Assembly (NCBI GenBank): GCA_002396125.1
Contig: DGWL01000004.1
Span: 1-30,740 of the forward strand
Source of the DNA: Porphyromonadaceae bacterium UBA4259
GTDB taxonomy: Bacteria; Bacteroidota; Bacteroidia; Bacteroidales; Muribaculaceae
Reading direction: 5' to 3'
DNA: 30,740 nucleotides
Shown here: positions 8,906-16,709 of the stretch, in pieces
Layout of the letters: every line of letters begins with the position of its first letter
Numbering within the stretch: the stretch's first letter is position 1
Notes under the pieces: generated by a model
What the model was told of the DNA's origin: nothing
The model's database searches: none
Seen by the model: only the letters and a program-made list of their open reading frames with translations
Made by a program: the position numbers and the translations under genes

Positions 8906-8906
8906 G

Positions 8907-9230
8907 CTATTTTGCCGCTAACCAGCAACCAAGCGCCATCACAAGTGTAGCCACAATGAAAAGCCATGTTATGGGCTCGCCAAGCAGGAGGATTGAGATG
9001 AAAGCCCCAATAAATGGGGCAAGAGCATATTAAGTGCTGGTCTTGGCGGCACCTATGCCTCGTTGGGCATAGGTATAGCAATATATGCTTAATCCGTAAG
9101 ACACATAACCGAGCAAGACGATAACTGCGAGATGTTGCCATTGGGGCACTTGTTCTCCTATACAAAAAGCTATCGCCAGAGCACCAAGCCACGAGCCGAA
9201 ACCCTTGATGGTGACAATCTGCCCTTGTTG
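8907..9230 (-). pseudogene. EamA/DMT-family transporter, C-terminal remnant with internal stop
   Basis: Translating the minus strand from about 9221 gives a recognisable second half of an EamA (drug/metabolite transporter) protein. It starts QIVTIKGFGSWLGALAIAF, continues through VIVLLGYVSYGLSIYCYTYAQRGIGAAKTST, and then meets a TAA (9030-9032) where homologues usually have tyrosine (STYYA). The frame resumes with YALAPFIGAFISILLLGEPI and ends at a TAG (8907-8909). The N-terminal half of the transporter is missing; its place is taken by the start of an unrelated small ORF. The gene is both truncated and nonsense-mutated, so it is non-functional. The assignment rests on typical EamA phrases. 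Confidence 0.8.
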
Positions 9231-9313
9231 TGATGATGATGCGGCACCACTGCATGAACCAATATCAACAGATTGGCTAGCAGCATCAGTATTATGGAAA
9301 TAGGCCTTTTCAT
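9170..9313 (-). pseudogene. 5' fragment of a small His-rich exported protein fused into transporter debris
   Basis: A 47-codon ORF begins MKRPISIILMLLANLLILVH and continues AVVPHHHHNKGRL, then runs out of frame into the EamA remnant and stops. A hydrophobic leader followed by a VPHHHH motif resembles the start of small Bacteroidales exported proteins annotated only as hypothetical (from memory, a DUF6769-like type). What follows the HHHH in such proteins is absent. It starts 16 nt after the yigZ stop on the same strand, so it could still be transcribed. I read it as one side of a deletion junction, but a real short peptide cannot be excluded. Confidence 0.5.
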
Positions 9314-9329
9314 CACAACTATTGCTATA

Positions 9330-9944
9330 TCATTTATTATCAACCGTTACGCCATCTACAGCTTCTATTCGGTTGGATATTTCGGCCATTTTGTCGGCAT
9401 CGGTCTGAACAGTCATTGAGCACACGTTATCGAATTGCTGGTCAAGGACCTTGAGATCGCCGCTTTTCACCAGTTTCATCACGTCGTTCATGGCAAGGTA
9501 AGGAAATGTGAATGAAAGAGTTGCCTGTTCGTGGCACTCAAGGACTTCGCCTGCTTCGATGGCAGCACGTGCAGCCTCGCGATAGGCCACAATCAGCCCC
9601 GATGTGCCCAGCTTGATGCCTCCGAAGTAGCGCACCACAGCAATCACCACATTAGTTAATCCGAAAGAGTTGATTTGCCCCAAGATGGGCTTGCCTGCAG
9701 TTCCACTGGGCTCGCCATTGTCGCTTGAGAGGTATTCATTGCGCTGTGTGCCAATCATGTAGGCCCAGCAACAATGCCTTGCGTCATGATATTTATTGGC
9801 AATAGCCTTGATGAGCGCCTTGGCTTCATCGGCACTCGCAGCCGGTTGAGCAATTGCAATGAACTTGCTCATCTTTTCCTTGTAGATGCCTTGCGACACA
9901 CCCTTCAACGTTTTGTAGAAATCGCTCATACTTGGTATTTTCAA
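9330..9944 (-). CDS. yigZ: YigZ/IMPACT-family protein
   Basis: A 204-residue cytoplasmic protein of the YigZ (UPF0029/IMPACT) family, linked in other organisms to translation control; its molecular role in bacteria is unclear. The N-terminal IMPACT domain shows the family phrases HCCWAYMIG (57-65), DNGEPSGTAGKPIL (75-88) and VVRYFGGIKLGTSGL (103-117). The C-terminal ferredoxin-like part (about 140-204) is present. An alternative start at residue 6 (MSDFYKTLKG) is equally plausible. It is divergent from the DUF4494/yggS pair, with its own -7 element at 9957-9964. Confidence 0.93.
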   Translation of the reverse strand: MKIPSMSDFYKTLKGVSQGIYKEKMSKFIAIAQPAASADEAKALIKAIANKYHDARHCCWAYMIGTQRNEYLSSDNGEPSGTAGKPILGQINSFGLTNVVIAVVRYFGGIKLGTSGLIVAYREAARAAIEAGEVLECHEQATLSFTFPYLAMNDVMKLVKSGDLKVLDQQFDNVCSMTVQTDADKMAEISNRIEAVDGVTVDNK

Positions 9945-9956
9945 CTATTGATGATG

Positions 9957-9964
9957 CAAATATA
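9957..9964 (-). promoter_or_regulatory. Promoter -7 element of yigZ
   Basis: The minus strand reads TATATTTG, a match to TAnnTTTG, only 13 nt from the annotated start. That short distance slightly favours the internal yigZ start (MSDF). It sits close to the opposing plus-strand promoter. Confidence 0.5.
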
Positions 9965-9976
9965 ATAATATTTTTG

Positions 9977-9984
9977 TAACTTTG
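9977..9984 (+). promoter_or_regulatory. Promoter -7 element of the DUF4494-yggS pair
   Basis: The sequence TAACTTTG matches the Bacteroidota -7 consensus and lies 41 nt before the DUF4494 start codon. Confidence 0.65.
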
Positions 9985-10025
9985 CACTCACTTTTAACGA
10001 AACTCATATAACAAAAAAATTATTT

Positions 10026-10493
10026 ATGGCAACCTACTTTGAATGTAAAGTGAAATATGACCGCACCCTTGAGACTGGCGCGCAGAAAACAGTAACCGAA
10101 CCTTATCTCGTTGACGCACTCTCGTTTACCGAGGCCGAAGCTCGCATCACCGAGGAGATGATGCCCTACACCACAGGCGAGTTTGCAGTTACCGCAGTGA
10201 AGAAAGTGAAATTTGACGACATCTTCTTCCACGAGGGAGGAGACCGCTGGTACAAAGTGAAAATCAACATGATAACCATCGACGAGAAGACTGCTGCCGA
10301 GAAGCGCACCGCCAGCAACAGCCTCGTTCAGGCAAGCGAGTTCAAGCAGGCTCTCGACATCTTCCTGGAGAACATGCGCGGCACAGCCTTCGACTATGAA
10401 ATCGCCGCAATCGACGAAACACCTCTCATGGATGTCTTTGCCGCCAACCTAAGCCAAACTCTCGCCGACAAAGAGGAAAAGGCCGCCGAGTAA
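10026..10493 (+). CDS. DUF4494 domain-containing protein
   Basis: A 155-residue soluble protein that matches the Bacteroidetes-restricted DUF4494 family. The N-terminal phrase YFECKVKYDRT, the block TEPYLVDALSFTEAEARI (about 26-43) and the C-terminal ETPLMDVF are characteristic. No signal peptide, membrane segment or catalytic motif is visible, and the function is unknown. It is followed after 40 nt by yggS on the same strand and has its own -7 element. Cotranscription with yggS is likely, but any functional link is unproven. Confidence 0.88.
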   Translation: MATYFECKVKYDRTLETGAQKTVTEPYLVDALSFTEAEARITEEMMPYTTGEFAVTAVKKVKFDDIFFHEGGDRWYKVKINMITIDEKTAAEKRTASNSLVQASEFKQALDIFLENMRGTAFDYEIAAIDETPLMDVFAANLSQTLADKEEKAAE

Positions 10494-10533
10494 TAATCAA
10501 CCTGCCTCTCTCAATCACAACAAAGGAAAAACA

Positions 10534-11199
10534 ATGACAAGCATAGCCCAAAACATCAATCACATCAATAGCCAGTTGCCACAAGGAGTGAGACTGGTGG
10601 CCGTGTCGAAGTTTCACCCAGTTGAACGACTGCAAGAGGCCTACGATGCCGGTCAACGACTCTTTGGCGAGAATCGTGCCCAAGAACTTGCCGCAAAGGC
10701 ACCGCAGCTGCCCACCGACATCGAGTGGCACTTCATCGGTCATCTGCAAAAGAACAAAGTGCGCATGATTATGCCCTGGGTATCAACAATTCAGAGCATC
10801 GACTCTACACAACTACTTCAACTTGTTAACAAAGAAGCTGCAAGGATTAATCGCAGTATTAAAGTATTACTCCAACTTCACGTCGCTAAAGAACAGACCA
10901 AAAGCGGATTTACGGTTGAAGAAGTCTTGCAGGCCGCAAACGAGGGTGCATTTAACACCCTCAGCAATGTCACAATCGCAGGTGTGATGGCAATGGCAAC
11001 CTTTACCGACGACATGCAGCAAGTGGCAAGCGAGTTTGAAACAGTTCACGACACGTTCCTGGCACTGCAAAAGACGCTCAACACCCCCAATTTCAAGGAA
11101 ATCAGCATGGGCATGAGCGACGACTGGCCCATTGCCGTTGAGCATGGAGCCACAATAGTTCGCATCGGCACCGACATCTTTGGCGCACGCGAATATTGA
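10534..11199 (+). CDS. yggS: YggS-family pyridoxal phosphate homeostasis protein
   Basis: A 221-residue cytoplasmic PLP-binding protein of the YggS/PROSC family, which binds and buffers pyridoxal 5'-phosphate and has no known enzymatic reaction. It is a single alanine-racemase-like TIM barrel. The PLP lysine is K26 in LVAVSKFHPV. Other family phrases are FGENRAQEL, DIEWHFIGHLQKNKV, SIDS and the phosphate-binding ISMGMSDDWPIAVEHGATIVRIGTDIFG near the C-terminus, partly given here as ISMGMSDDW and RIGTDIFG. Length is normal. It lies second in a two-gene unit behind DUF4494. Confidence 0.95.
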   Translation: MTSIAQNINHINSQLPQGVRLVAVSKFHPVERLQEAYDAGQRLFGENRAQELAAKAPQLPTDIEWHFIGHLQKNKVRMIMPWVSTIQSIDSTQLLQLVNKEAARINRSIKVLLQLHVAKEQTKSGFTVEEVLQAANEGAFNTLSNVTIAGVMAMATFTDDMQQVASEFETVHDTFLALQKTLNTPNFKEISMGMSDDWPIAVEHGATIVRIGTDIFGAREY

Positions 11200-11252
11200 A
11201 AAGTTTTTTTTAAAAAAACTACATTTTGCCACATTATTTTTAAAAAAACAAT

Positions 11253-11260
11253 TAACTTTG
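11253..11260 (+). promoter_or_regulatory. Promoter -7 element of the MFS transporter
   Basis: The sequence TAACTTTG would start transcription near 11267. That would leave almost no leader for an ATG at 11280 but a normal one for the ATG at 11337, and so helps choose the later start. Confidence 0.65.
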
Positions 11261-11336
11261 ACCGCATTTTTTCAGGCTAATGTATCGTTTTCAATATCAT
11301 GCACTAAGAATAACAATATCAATACTATTAAAAACA

Positions 11337-12899
11337 ATGGCACAACAAAAGAAACAATGGGTCGCTATCATCATGATGTTTTTCCTATTTGCGATGATAG
11401 CCTTCGTGACCAACCTTTGCAGCCCGATGGCTGTTATTGTTAAAAACCAATTTCACGCATCAAGTTTTGCCGCTCAATTAGGCAATGCTGCCAATTTTAT
11501 CGCCTACCTTGTGATGGGCATTCCAAGCGGATTACTGCTCAAGAAGTTAGGCTATAAGAAAACCGCACTACTCGCCATCGCAATAGGAATGATTGGCGTC
11601 TTTATTCAATACATGAGCGGATGGGAAAGCATCGAGAGCTTCTGGGTTTATCTTTTGGGAGCTTTCATCGCCGGATTCTGCATGTGCATGCTCAACACCG
11701 TTGTAAATCCCATGCTCAACCTCATGGGAGGTGGCGGAAACAAGGGTAACCAGTTGGTACAGTTTGGCGGTGTGTGCAACTCAATGGCTGCAGTTGCCGT
11801 TACAATCATCATGGGAGCTCTTATCGCCGACGCAGCCCATGCCAAGATTGACGATGCCACACCAGCTCTCATGATTGCTTTAGGAATCTTTGCCGTAGCT
11901 TTTATCGTGCTTCTCTTCGCCAAAATCGAAGATCCCGAGACGGACGACGACAAAGAGTCTGACAAGAACAATGGCGAAAAATCTTTATTGGCAGGCGTGT
12001 TTGGATACCGCCATTTTGTGCTTGGAATCCTCGCCATCTTCCTCTATATGGGTCTGGAAGTTGGCCCTCCCACCTACATGCTTCAGTACCTCACAGCCGA
12101 CACCCCCGAGATGATTTCTCAAAAAGAGGACATTCTCGACGACATTGATGACAAACTTGCCGAGAAAATAGCTGTCAACTTCCACAAGTTATCTGATTCT
12201 TATGAAGATATCATGGAAAAAAAGCAAGAAGTCTATCCCGCTACTGCTGAAGGATTAGAGGACTCACTAGAGGTTGCCGACCTCGAAAATGACATAAAGA
12301 AAACAGCCGATGAAATTAAGCAGAAAAAACTCACCAAGGAAGTTATTCACGAGAGCGAGCCTGGCCTAATGATGGCCGCAACCATTGCCGGCGGCATTGT
12401 AGCGATATATTGGTTCCTGATGCTTATTGGACGACTCATTGGTGGCATGATTGGTGCTAAAATCAGCAGTCGCACTCAAGTCACCGTGTGCGCGACAATG
12501 TCAATAATTCTTATATTATTGGGTATGTTCCTACCAAAGGACATTACATTCGATATGCCAGGCATCGACTGGGGCAACATGGAGATACTGTGGGGAGAAA
12601 CACCCATCAGTGTATTGTTCTTCATCTTAGTGGGCTTGTTCACATCGGTAATGTGGGGAGGTATCTTCAACATGGCAGTTGAGGGCTTAGGCAAGTACAC
12701 TAGCGTGGCATCAGGCCTGTTCATGACCATGGTGTTTGGTGGAGCACTGCTGGTTCCATTGCAAGGTTGGGTCGCTGACATCTTCCAGTCCTACATCCTA
12801 AGCTTCATCATCCCACTGGCATGCGCTGCTTACATTCTGTTTTACGCCCTCATTGGCAGCCGCATCTCTAAAAAGGCCAAAGCTGCTATCGACGAGTAA
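11337..12899 (+). CDS. MFS transporter, FucP/sugar-symporter-like, with a loop insert
   Basis: A 520-residue inner membrane transporter of the major facilitator superfamily. It resembles FucP-type (FHS family) sugar:H+ symporters; the substrate is unknown. I start it at 11337 (MAQQKKQW) rather than at an in-frame ATG 57 nt earlier, because the promoter lies at 11253 and the earlier start adds a poor, non-conserved-looking extension. Twelve membrane segments can be traced, with the six-TM halves separated by a charged cytoplasmic loop (DPETDDDKESDKNNGEKS). An unusual feature is a charged helical insert of about 87 residues (about 255-341) between TM7 and TM8, predicted to face the periplasm. 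A strong terminator follows the stop. Confidence 0.88.
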   Translation: MAQQKKQWVAIIMMFFLFAMIAFVTNLCSPMAVIVKNQFHASSFAAQLGNAANFIAYLVMGIPSGLLLKKLGYKKTALLAIAIGMIGVFIQYMSGWESIESFWVYLLGAFIAGFCMCMLNTVVNPMLNLMGGGGNKGNQLVQFGGVCNSMAAVAVTIIMGALIADAAHAKIDDATPALMIALGIFAVAFIVLLFAKIEDPETDDDKESDKNNGEKSLLAGVFGYRHFVLGILAIFLYMGLEVGPPTYMLQYLTADTPEMISQKEDILDDIDDKLAEKIAVNFHKLSDSYEDIMEKKQEVYPATAEGLEDSLEVADLENDIKKTADEIKQKKLTKEVIHESEPGLMMAATIAGGIVAIYWFLMLIGRLIGGMIGAKISSRTQVTVCATMSIILILLGMFLPKDITFDMPGIDWGNMEILWGETPISVLFFILVGLFTSVMWGGIFNMAVEGLGKYTSVASGLFMTMVFGGALLVPLQGWVADIFQSYILSFIIPLACAAYILFYALIGSRISKKAKAAIDE

Positions 12900-12926
12900 A
12901 ACTTGATAAAAAAACATACACATCTC

Positions 12927-12962
12927 GAAAAGCCGTCAATATCAAGACGGCTTTTCTTTTTA
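12927..12962 (+). terminator. Intrinsic terminator after the MFS gene
   Basis: A perfect 11-bp stem (GAAAAGCCGTC / GACGGCTTTTC) with an 8-nt loop is followed by a T-run, 27 nt after the MFS stop. Confidence 0.9.
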
Positions 12963-12996
12963 AAAGAACTTTTTTTTTGAAAAAATGATTCTATTA

Positions 12997-13028
12997 TTTG
13001 TCTCTATCACTTATTAATGCTATCTTTG
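12997..13028 (+). promoter_or_regulatory. Promoter of transketolase
   Basis: TTTG (12997-13000), then 20 nt, then TATCTTTG (13021-13028) gives a full match to the Bacteroidota -33/-7 consensus. It lies about 40 nt before the start codon and is the best promoter in the window. Confidence 0.8.
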
Positions 13029-13068
13029 TACATTAATACAATAATATAAATATTTAGATAAACTTATT

Positions 13069-15123
13069 ATGGTTGATGACATTTTGATGACACGCGCGGC
13101 CAACAACATCCGCATCCTTGCAGCATCTATGGTTGAGAACGCTAAATCGGGACACCCAGGTGGCTCAATGGGTGGAGCCGACTTTGCCAACGTGCTCTAT
13201 AGCTCGTTCCTCGTTTACGACCCAAGCGACCCAAAATGGATAGCACGCGACCGCTTTTTCCTCGACCCGGGACACATGTCGCCAATGCTCTACGCAACAT
13301 TGTTGCTGACAGGCAAATACACGATTGACGACATCAAGGCATTCCGCTCTTGGGGAAGTATTACGCCAGGCCATCCCGAGCTCGATGTGGAGCATGGTGT
13401 GGAGAACACCAGCGGACCGCTGGGCCAAGGCCATGTGATGGCAGTGGGATGTGCTATTGCCGAGCGCTTCATCACAGCTCGCTTTAGTGAGGCGTTTTCT
13501 CACAAGACCTACGCCTTCATCAGTGACGGCGGCATTCAGGAAGGCATTTCGCAAGAAGCCGGACGCCTGGCCGGTCACCTGGGCCTTAGCAACCTCATCA
13601 TGTTCTACGACAGCAACTCGGTGCAACTGAGCACTATGTGCAACGCCGTGAGCACCGAGGACACGGCAATGAAATATCGTGCCTGGAACTGGAATGTCAT
13701 TGAAATCGACGGCACCAACCCCACAGCAATAGCCAGCGCCCTTGAAGCCGCGCAACAGGAAAGTGAGCGCCCCACCCTAATCATTGGCAAGACCATCATG
13801 GGCCGCGGCTGCGTGACCGACGACGGTGCCAACTTTGAGGGACAGTGCAGCACCCATGGCAACCCGTTAAGCAAGTCGGGAGCCAGCTATGAGAAGACCA
13901 TCGAAAATCTGGGAGGCGATGCCGCCAACCCATGGCAGGTGTTCCCCGAGGTAGCCGAGCTCTATGCCAAGCGAGCCGAGCAGCTCAAAGCCATCGTTGC
14001 TGAGCGCAAAGCACATGAGCAACAGTGGCGTGACGCCAACCCCGAGCTAGCCGAGAAACTTGATCAATATATAAGAGGTGAAGTCACCCCCATCGATTAC
14101 GCAGCCATTGAGCACAAGCCAGGCCTAGCCACACGCGCAGCAAGTGCCAACGTGCTGGGTGCCCTAGCCCAAGGCGTTGACAACATGATTGTGTCGAGCG
14201 CCGACCTGGCCAACAGCGACAAGACCGACGGTTTCCTGAAGAAGACTCGTGCCTTTGCGCGTGGCGACTTTGGTGGAGCATTCCTTCAAGCCGGCGTGAG
14301 CGAGCTCGCCATGACAGCCATCATCAACGGCATGGCACTGCACGGCGGAGTAATTGCCGCTTGCGGAACATTCTTCGTCTTCAGCGATTACATGAAACCC
14401 GCAGCCCGACTCTCGGCACTCATGGAGCTACCGGTGAAGTTCATCTGGACTCACGACGCGTTCCGCGTGGGAGAAGACGGCCCCACCCACGAGCCTGTGG
14501 AACAAGAGGCACAAATACGCCTCATGGAGGAACTCAAGAACCATAGCGGCCGCAACAGCATGCTCGTGCTGCGTCCCGCCGACAGCGCCGAGACCACCGT
14601 GGCATGGAAAATGGCGATGGAAAACACCCACACACCCACCGCGCTCATCCTCTCACGCCAAAACATCAACGACCTGCCATCACAGCACGGAGACGGCTAT
14701 GCCGCACGCTACAACGACGCACTGCAAGCCGAGCGAGGAGCCTACATTATTTATAAAGACGAAGACCCACAGGTTGTGCTCGTGGGCAACGGCTCGGAGG
14801 TAGCAACCCTGGTAGAGGCCGCTCAAATCATCAAGGCAGAGCAACCCTTGCGAGTGCAGATTGTCTCAATCCCCTCAATAGGGCTCTTTAAGAACCAACC
14901 TGCCGACTATCAAAATGCAACCATTCCACCCCAGCTACCCACCTTTGGACTCACTGCGGGACTACCTTCCACACTGTTTTCGGTAGTCAATGGTGGCAAG
15001 GTGTTCGGTCTTGACCATTTCGGAGCCTCAGCTCCCTACAAGGTTTTGGACGAAAAATTTGGCTTTTCACCAAAAAATATCGCCCTCGAAGTCCAAAATT
15101 TCCTCAAAAATCATAAAAAATGA
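13069..15123 (+). CDS. tkt: Transketolase
   Basis: A 684-residue cytoplasmic enzyme of the non-oxidative pentose phosphate pathway that moves two-carbon ketol units between sugar phosphates using thiamine diphosphate (TPP). The TPP domain carries SGHPGG (27-32), GPLGQGH (116-122) and the metal/TPP motif SDGGIQEG (152-159) with N183 downstream. The central pyrimidine domain contains GEDGPTHEPVEQ, including the catalytic-type Glu, and the C-terminal domain spans about 540-684. All three domains are complete. The gene stands alone between a terminator and a separate promoter for the next OmpA gene. DXP synthase can be excluded by the GPTHEPVEQ phrase and the single-chain layout. Confidence 0.96.
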   Translation: MVDDILMTRAANNIRILAASMVENAKSGHPGGSMGGADFANVLYSSFLVYDPSDPKWIARDRFFLDPGHMSPMLYATLLLTGKYTIDDIKAFRSWGSITPGHPELDVEHGVENTSGPLGQGHVMAVGCAIAERFITARFSEAFSHKTYAFISDGGIQEGISQEAGRLAGHLGLSNLIMFYDSNSVQLSTMCNAVSTEDTAMKYRAWNWNVIEIDGTNPTAIASALEAAQQESERPTLIIGKTIMGRGCVTDDGANFEGQCSTHGNPLSKSGASYEKTIENLGGDAANPWQVFPEVAELYAKRAEQLKAIVAERKAHEQQWRDANPELAEKLDQYIRGEVTPIDYAAIEHKPGLATRAASANVLGALAQGVDNMIVSSADLANSDKTDGFLKKTRAFARGDFGGAFLQAGVSELAMTAIINGMALHGGVIAACGTFFVFSDYMKPAARLSALMELPVKFIWTHDAFRVGEDGPTHEPVEQEAQIRLMEELKNHSGRNSMLVLRPADSAETTVAWKMAMENTHTPTALILSRQNINDLPSQHGDGYAARYNDALQAERGAYIIYKDEDPQVVLVGNGSEVATLVEAAQIIKAEQPLRVQIVSIPSIGLFKNQPADYQNATIPPQLPTFGLTAGLPSTLFSVVNGGKVFGLDHFGASAPYKVLDEKFGFSPKNIALEVQNFLKNHKK

Positions 15124-15176
15124 CCTTTTTTTGAAGATTTTTTTGAGAAAATAATTAATAATCAAAAAAAAAGCTA

Positions 15177-15184
15177 TATATTTG
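15177..15184 (+). promoter_or_regulatory. Promoter -7 element of the second OmpA gene
   Basis: TATATTTG matches TAnnTTTG and gives a leader of roughly 70 nt before the start at 15263. A TTTG upstream is 31 nt away, too far for a normal -33. Confidence 0.55.
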
Positions 15185-15262
15185 CACAATGTTTTGATAA
15201 GGTATACAATTCATTTTAGTGTTTAACAAATAAAAATTTTTATTTAACAAAAACGTAAGTCT

Positions 15263-16537
15263 ATGAAAAAGATTACATTACTAGCATGTGCATGCGCTAT
15301 GTTCTTGGCTCCCGTTGCTAACGCACAGGAAGTACAGTACGTAGAAGATCCAGCTCAAGGCTATCTCTTCAATCGTATGCAAGACAACTGGTTCATCCAG
15401 GCTGAAGGCGGTGTTGGCGTTATGATGTCTTACAAAGATGCTCAAATGAAGCTCGGTAAGCGTTTCCTCGCCCCCAAGGCTAACTTGTTCATCGGTAAGT
15501 GGTTCTCTCCACTGCTGGGTGTTCGCATCGGCGGTCACTTTGAGCAGATGAAGGGCGCTACCGACAACGTGTACGCTATTGGCTATCGCACCGACATGGC
15601 TGACCAAATGAAGGACGACGCTCGTGGCGTTTATGGCCAGAAGTTCAACCGTATTGGTGTAACTGGTGATGTTCTGTTCAATGTAACTAACTGGATCTGC
15701 GGTTACAAGCCCGGTCGTTTCTACAATGCAGTTGTTTATGCTGGTGCTTCTACTAGCTGGAACTTCTACAACGACAAGGCTGACGGCACTGGCAGCTGGA
15801 AGTACAAGGGCGCCAACAACGGTAAAGAGGGAACTCACGACCGTAACTTCGCTCTCCAGGCTGGTTTGCTCAACACCTTCGCTCTTGGCAAGCACGTTGA
15901 CCTCCTCCTCGACCTCCGTTTCGACATGGTTCAGGAGCACATGGATGGTGCAGGTCAGGGCCACAAGACTTGGATTGAGTACCCAAGCGCTATGCTGGGT
16001 CTTTCTTACAAGTTCGGTAAGACTGATTGGAACGCTCCCGTTGTTCCCATCTGCCCCCCTGTTAAGGACAACAGCGCTGAGCTCGACGCACTCCGCAACA
16101 AGCTGAACCAGGCTAACGCTAAGATTCGTGACCTGGAGAACCAGCTCAACGAGTGCCTGAAGAAGAAGAACCAGCCCGTTACTCCTACCGCAGTTAACGC
16201 TGCTTCTACCGAGGCTCCTCTGGCTACTATCTACTACCCAAGAGGCAAGTCTTACATCACTCCAGTTCAAATGGAGATTGTAAACGCTGTTTCTGAGGTT
16301 ATGAAGCAGGAGAACGACAACTACGTTCTTACTGGTTGGGCCGACAACTACACTGGTAACGATGCCATCAACATCAAGCTTCGTCACGACCGCGTAAACG
16401 GCGTTAAGAAGACTCTTGAGGACAAGGGTATCGACGGTGGTCGCCTGCAGACTGAGACCAACAACGGCAACCTCGTTGACTATGGTCCACAGAGTGCACC
16501 TCTCGGCCGCGCCGTAACAATCCAGCGTCAGAAATAA
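15263..16537 (+). CDS. OmpA-family outer membrane protein, probably very highly expressed
   Basis: A 424-residue outer membrane protein with a signal peptide (1-21, ending VANA/Q). A probable eight-strand barrel (about 40-252) is followed by a proline-containing hinge and a short coiled coil (about 271-301). The OmpA peptidoglycan-binding domain (about 320-424) has the helix/loop residues D361 (GWADNYTG) and R377 (LRHDRV), so the Asp/Arg pair for diaminopimelate is kept. Codon choice differs from the neighbours: GCT, GGT, GTT and CGT are favoured, whereas nearby genes prefer GCC and GGC, as expected for an abundant major porin. It is flanked by its own promoter and a strong terminator. Compare the divergent paralogue at 1533-2768. 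Confidence 0.92.
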   Translation: MKKITLLACACAMFLAPVANAQEVQYVEDPAQGYLFNRMQDNWFIQAEGGVGVMMSYKDAQMKLGKRFLAPKANLFIGKWFSPLLGVRIGGHFEQMKGATDNVYAIGYRTDMADQMKDDARGVYGQKFNRIGVTGDVLFNVTNWICGYKPGRFYNAVVYAGASTSWNFYNDKADGTGSWKYKGANNGKEGTHDRNFALQAGLLNTFALGKHVDLLLDLRFDMVQEHMDGAGQGHKTWIEYPSAMLGLSYKFGKTDWNAPVVPICPPVKDNSAELDALRNKLNQANAKIRDLENQLNECLKKKNQPVTPTAVNAASTEAPLATIYYPRGKSYITPVQMEIVNAVSEVMKQENDNYVLTGWADNYTGNDAINIKLRHDRVNGVKKTLEDKGIDGGRLQTETNNGNLVDYGPQSAPLGRAVTIQRQK

Positions 16538-16573
16538 TTTTGACTCCTAGCAGTTCAAAATTATTAAACAAAC

Positions 16574-16612
16574 AAAAAGGTCTCGCACCCATCGGTGCGA
16601 GCCTTTTTTATT
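16574..16612 (+). terminator. Intrinsic terminator after the second OmpA gene
   Basis: A 10-bp GC-rich stem with one bulged T (GGTCTCGCACC / GGTGCGAGCC) and a 4-nt loop is followed by a T6 run, 37 nt after the stop codon. Confidence 0.92.
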
Positions 16613-16658
16613 TACTCTTTTTTGACCTTACCGCAAGTGTGTATTCATTATTTTTGAC

Positions 16659-16666
16659 TAATTTTG
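16659..16666 (+). promoter_or_regulatory. Promoter -7 element of the MATE transporter
   Basis: TAATTTTG matches the Bacteroidota -7 consensus, 43 nt before the start codon at 16710. Confidence 0.6.
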
Positions 16667-16709
16667 CAACCACAATTATAACAAGACAACTATAGTCAAC
16701 TCCCACTCA

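Noticed and set aside
8848..9255. A 135-codon minus-strand ORF in the region of the transporter remnant
   Set aside because: The meaningful EamA sequence is in another frame; this frame gives a Cys/Arg/His-rich peptide without family features.
11203..11222. Possible terminator after yggS (AGTTTTTTTTAAAAAAACT)
   Set aside because: The stem is almost pure A/T and would be unstable, and no GC core is present, so I did not annotate it.
15281..16387. A 368-codon open frame antisense to the second OmpA gene
   Set aside because: It is rich in Val, Leu and Ser with no domain motif, and arises because the highly biased sense codons leave few antisense stops. The sense gene has signal peptide and OmpA motifs.
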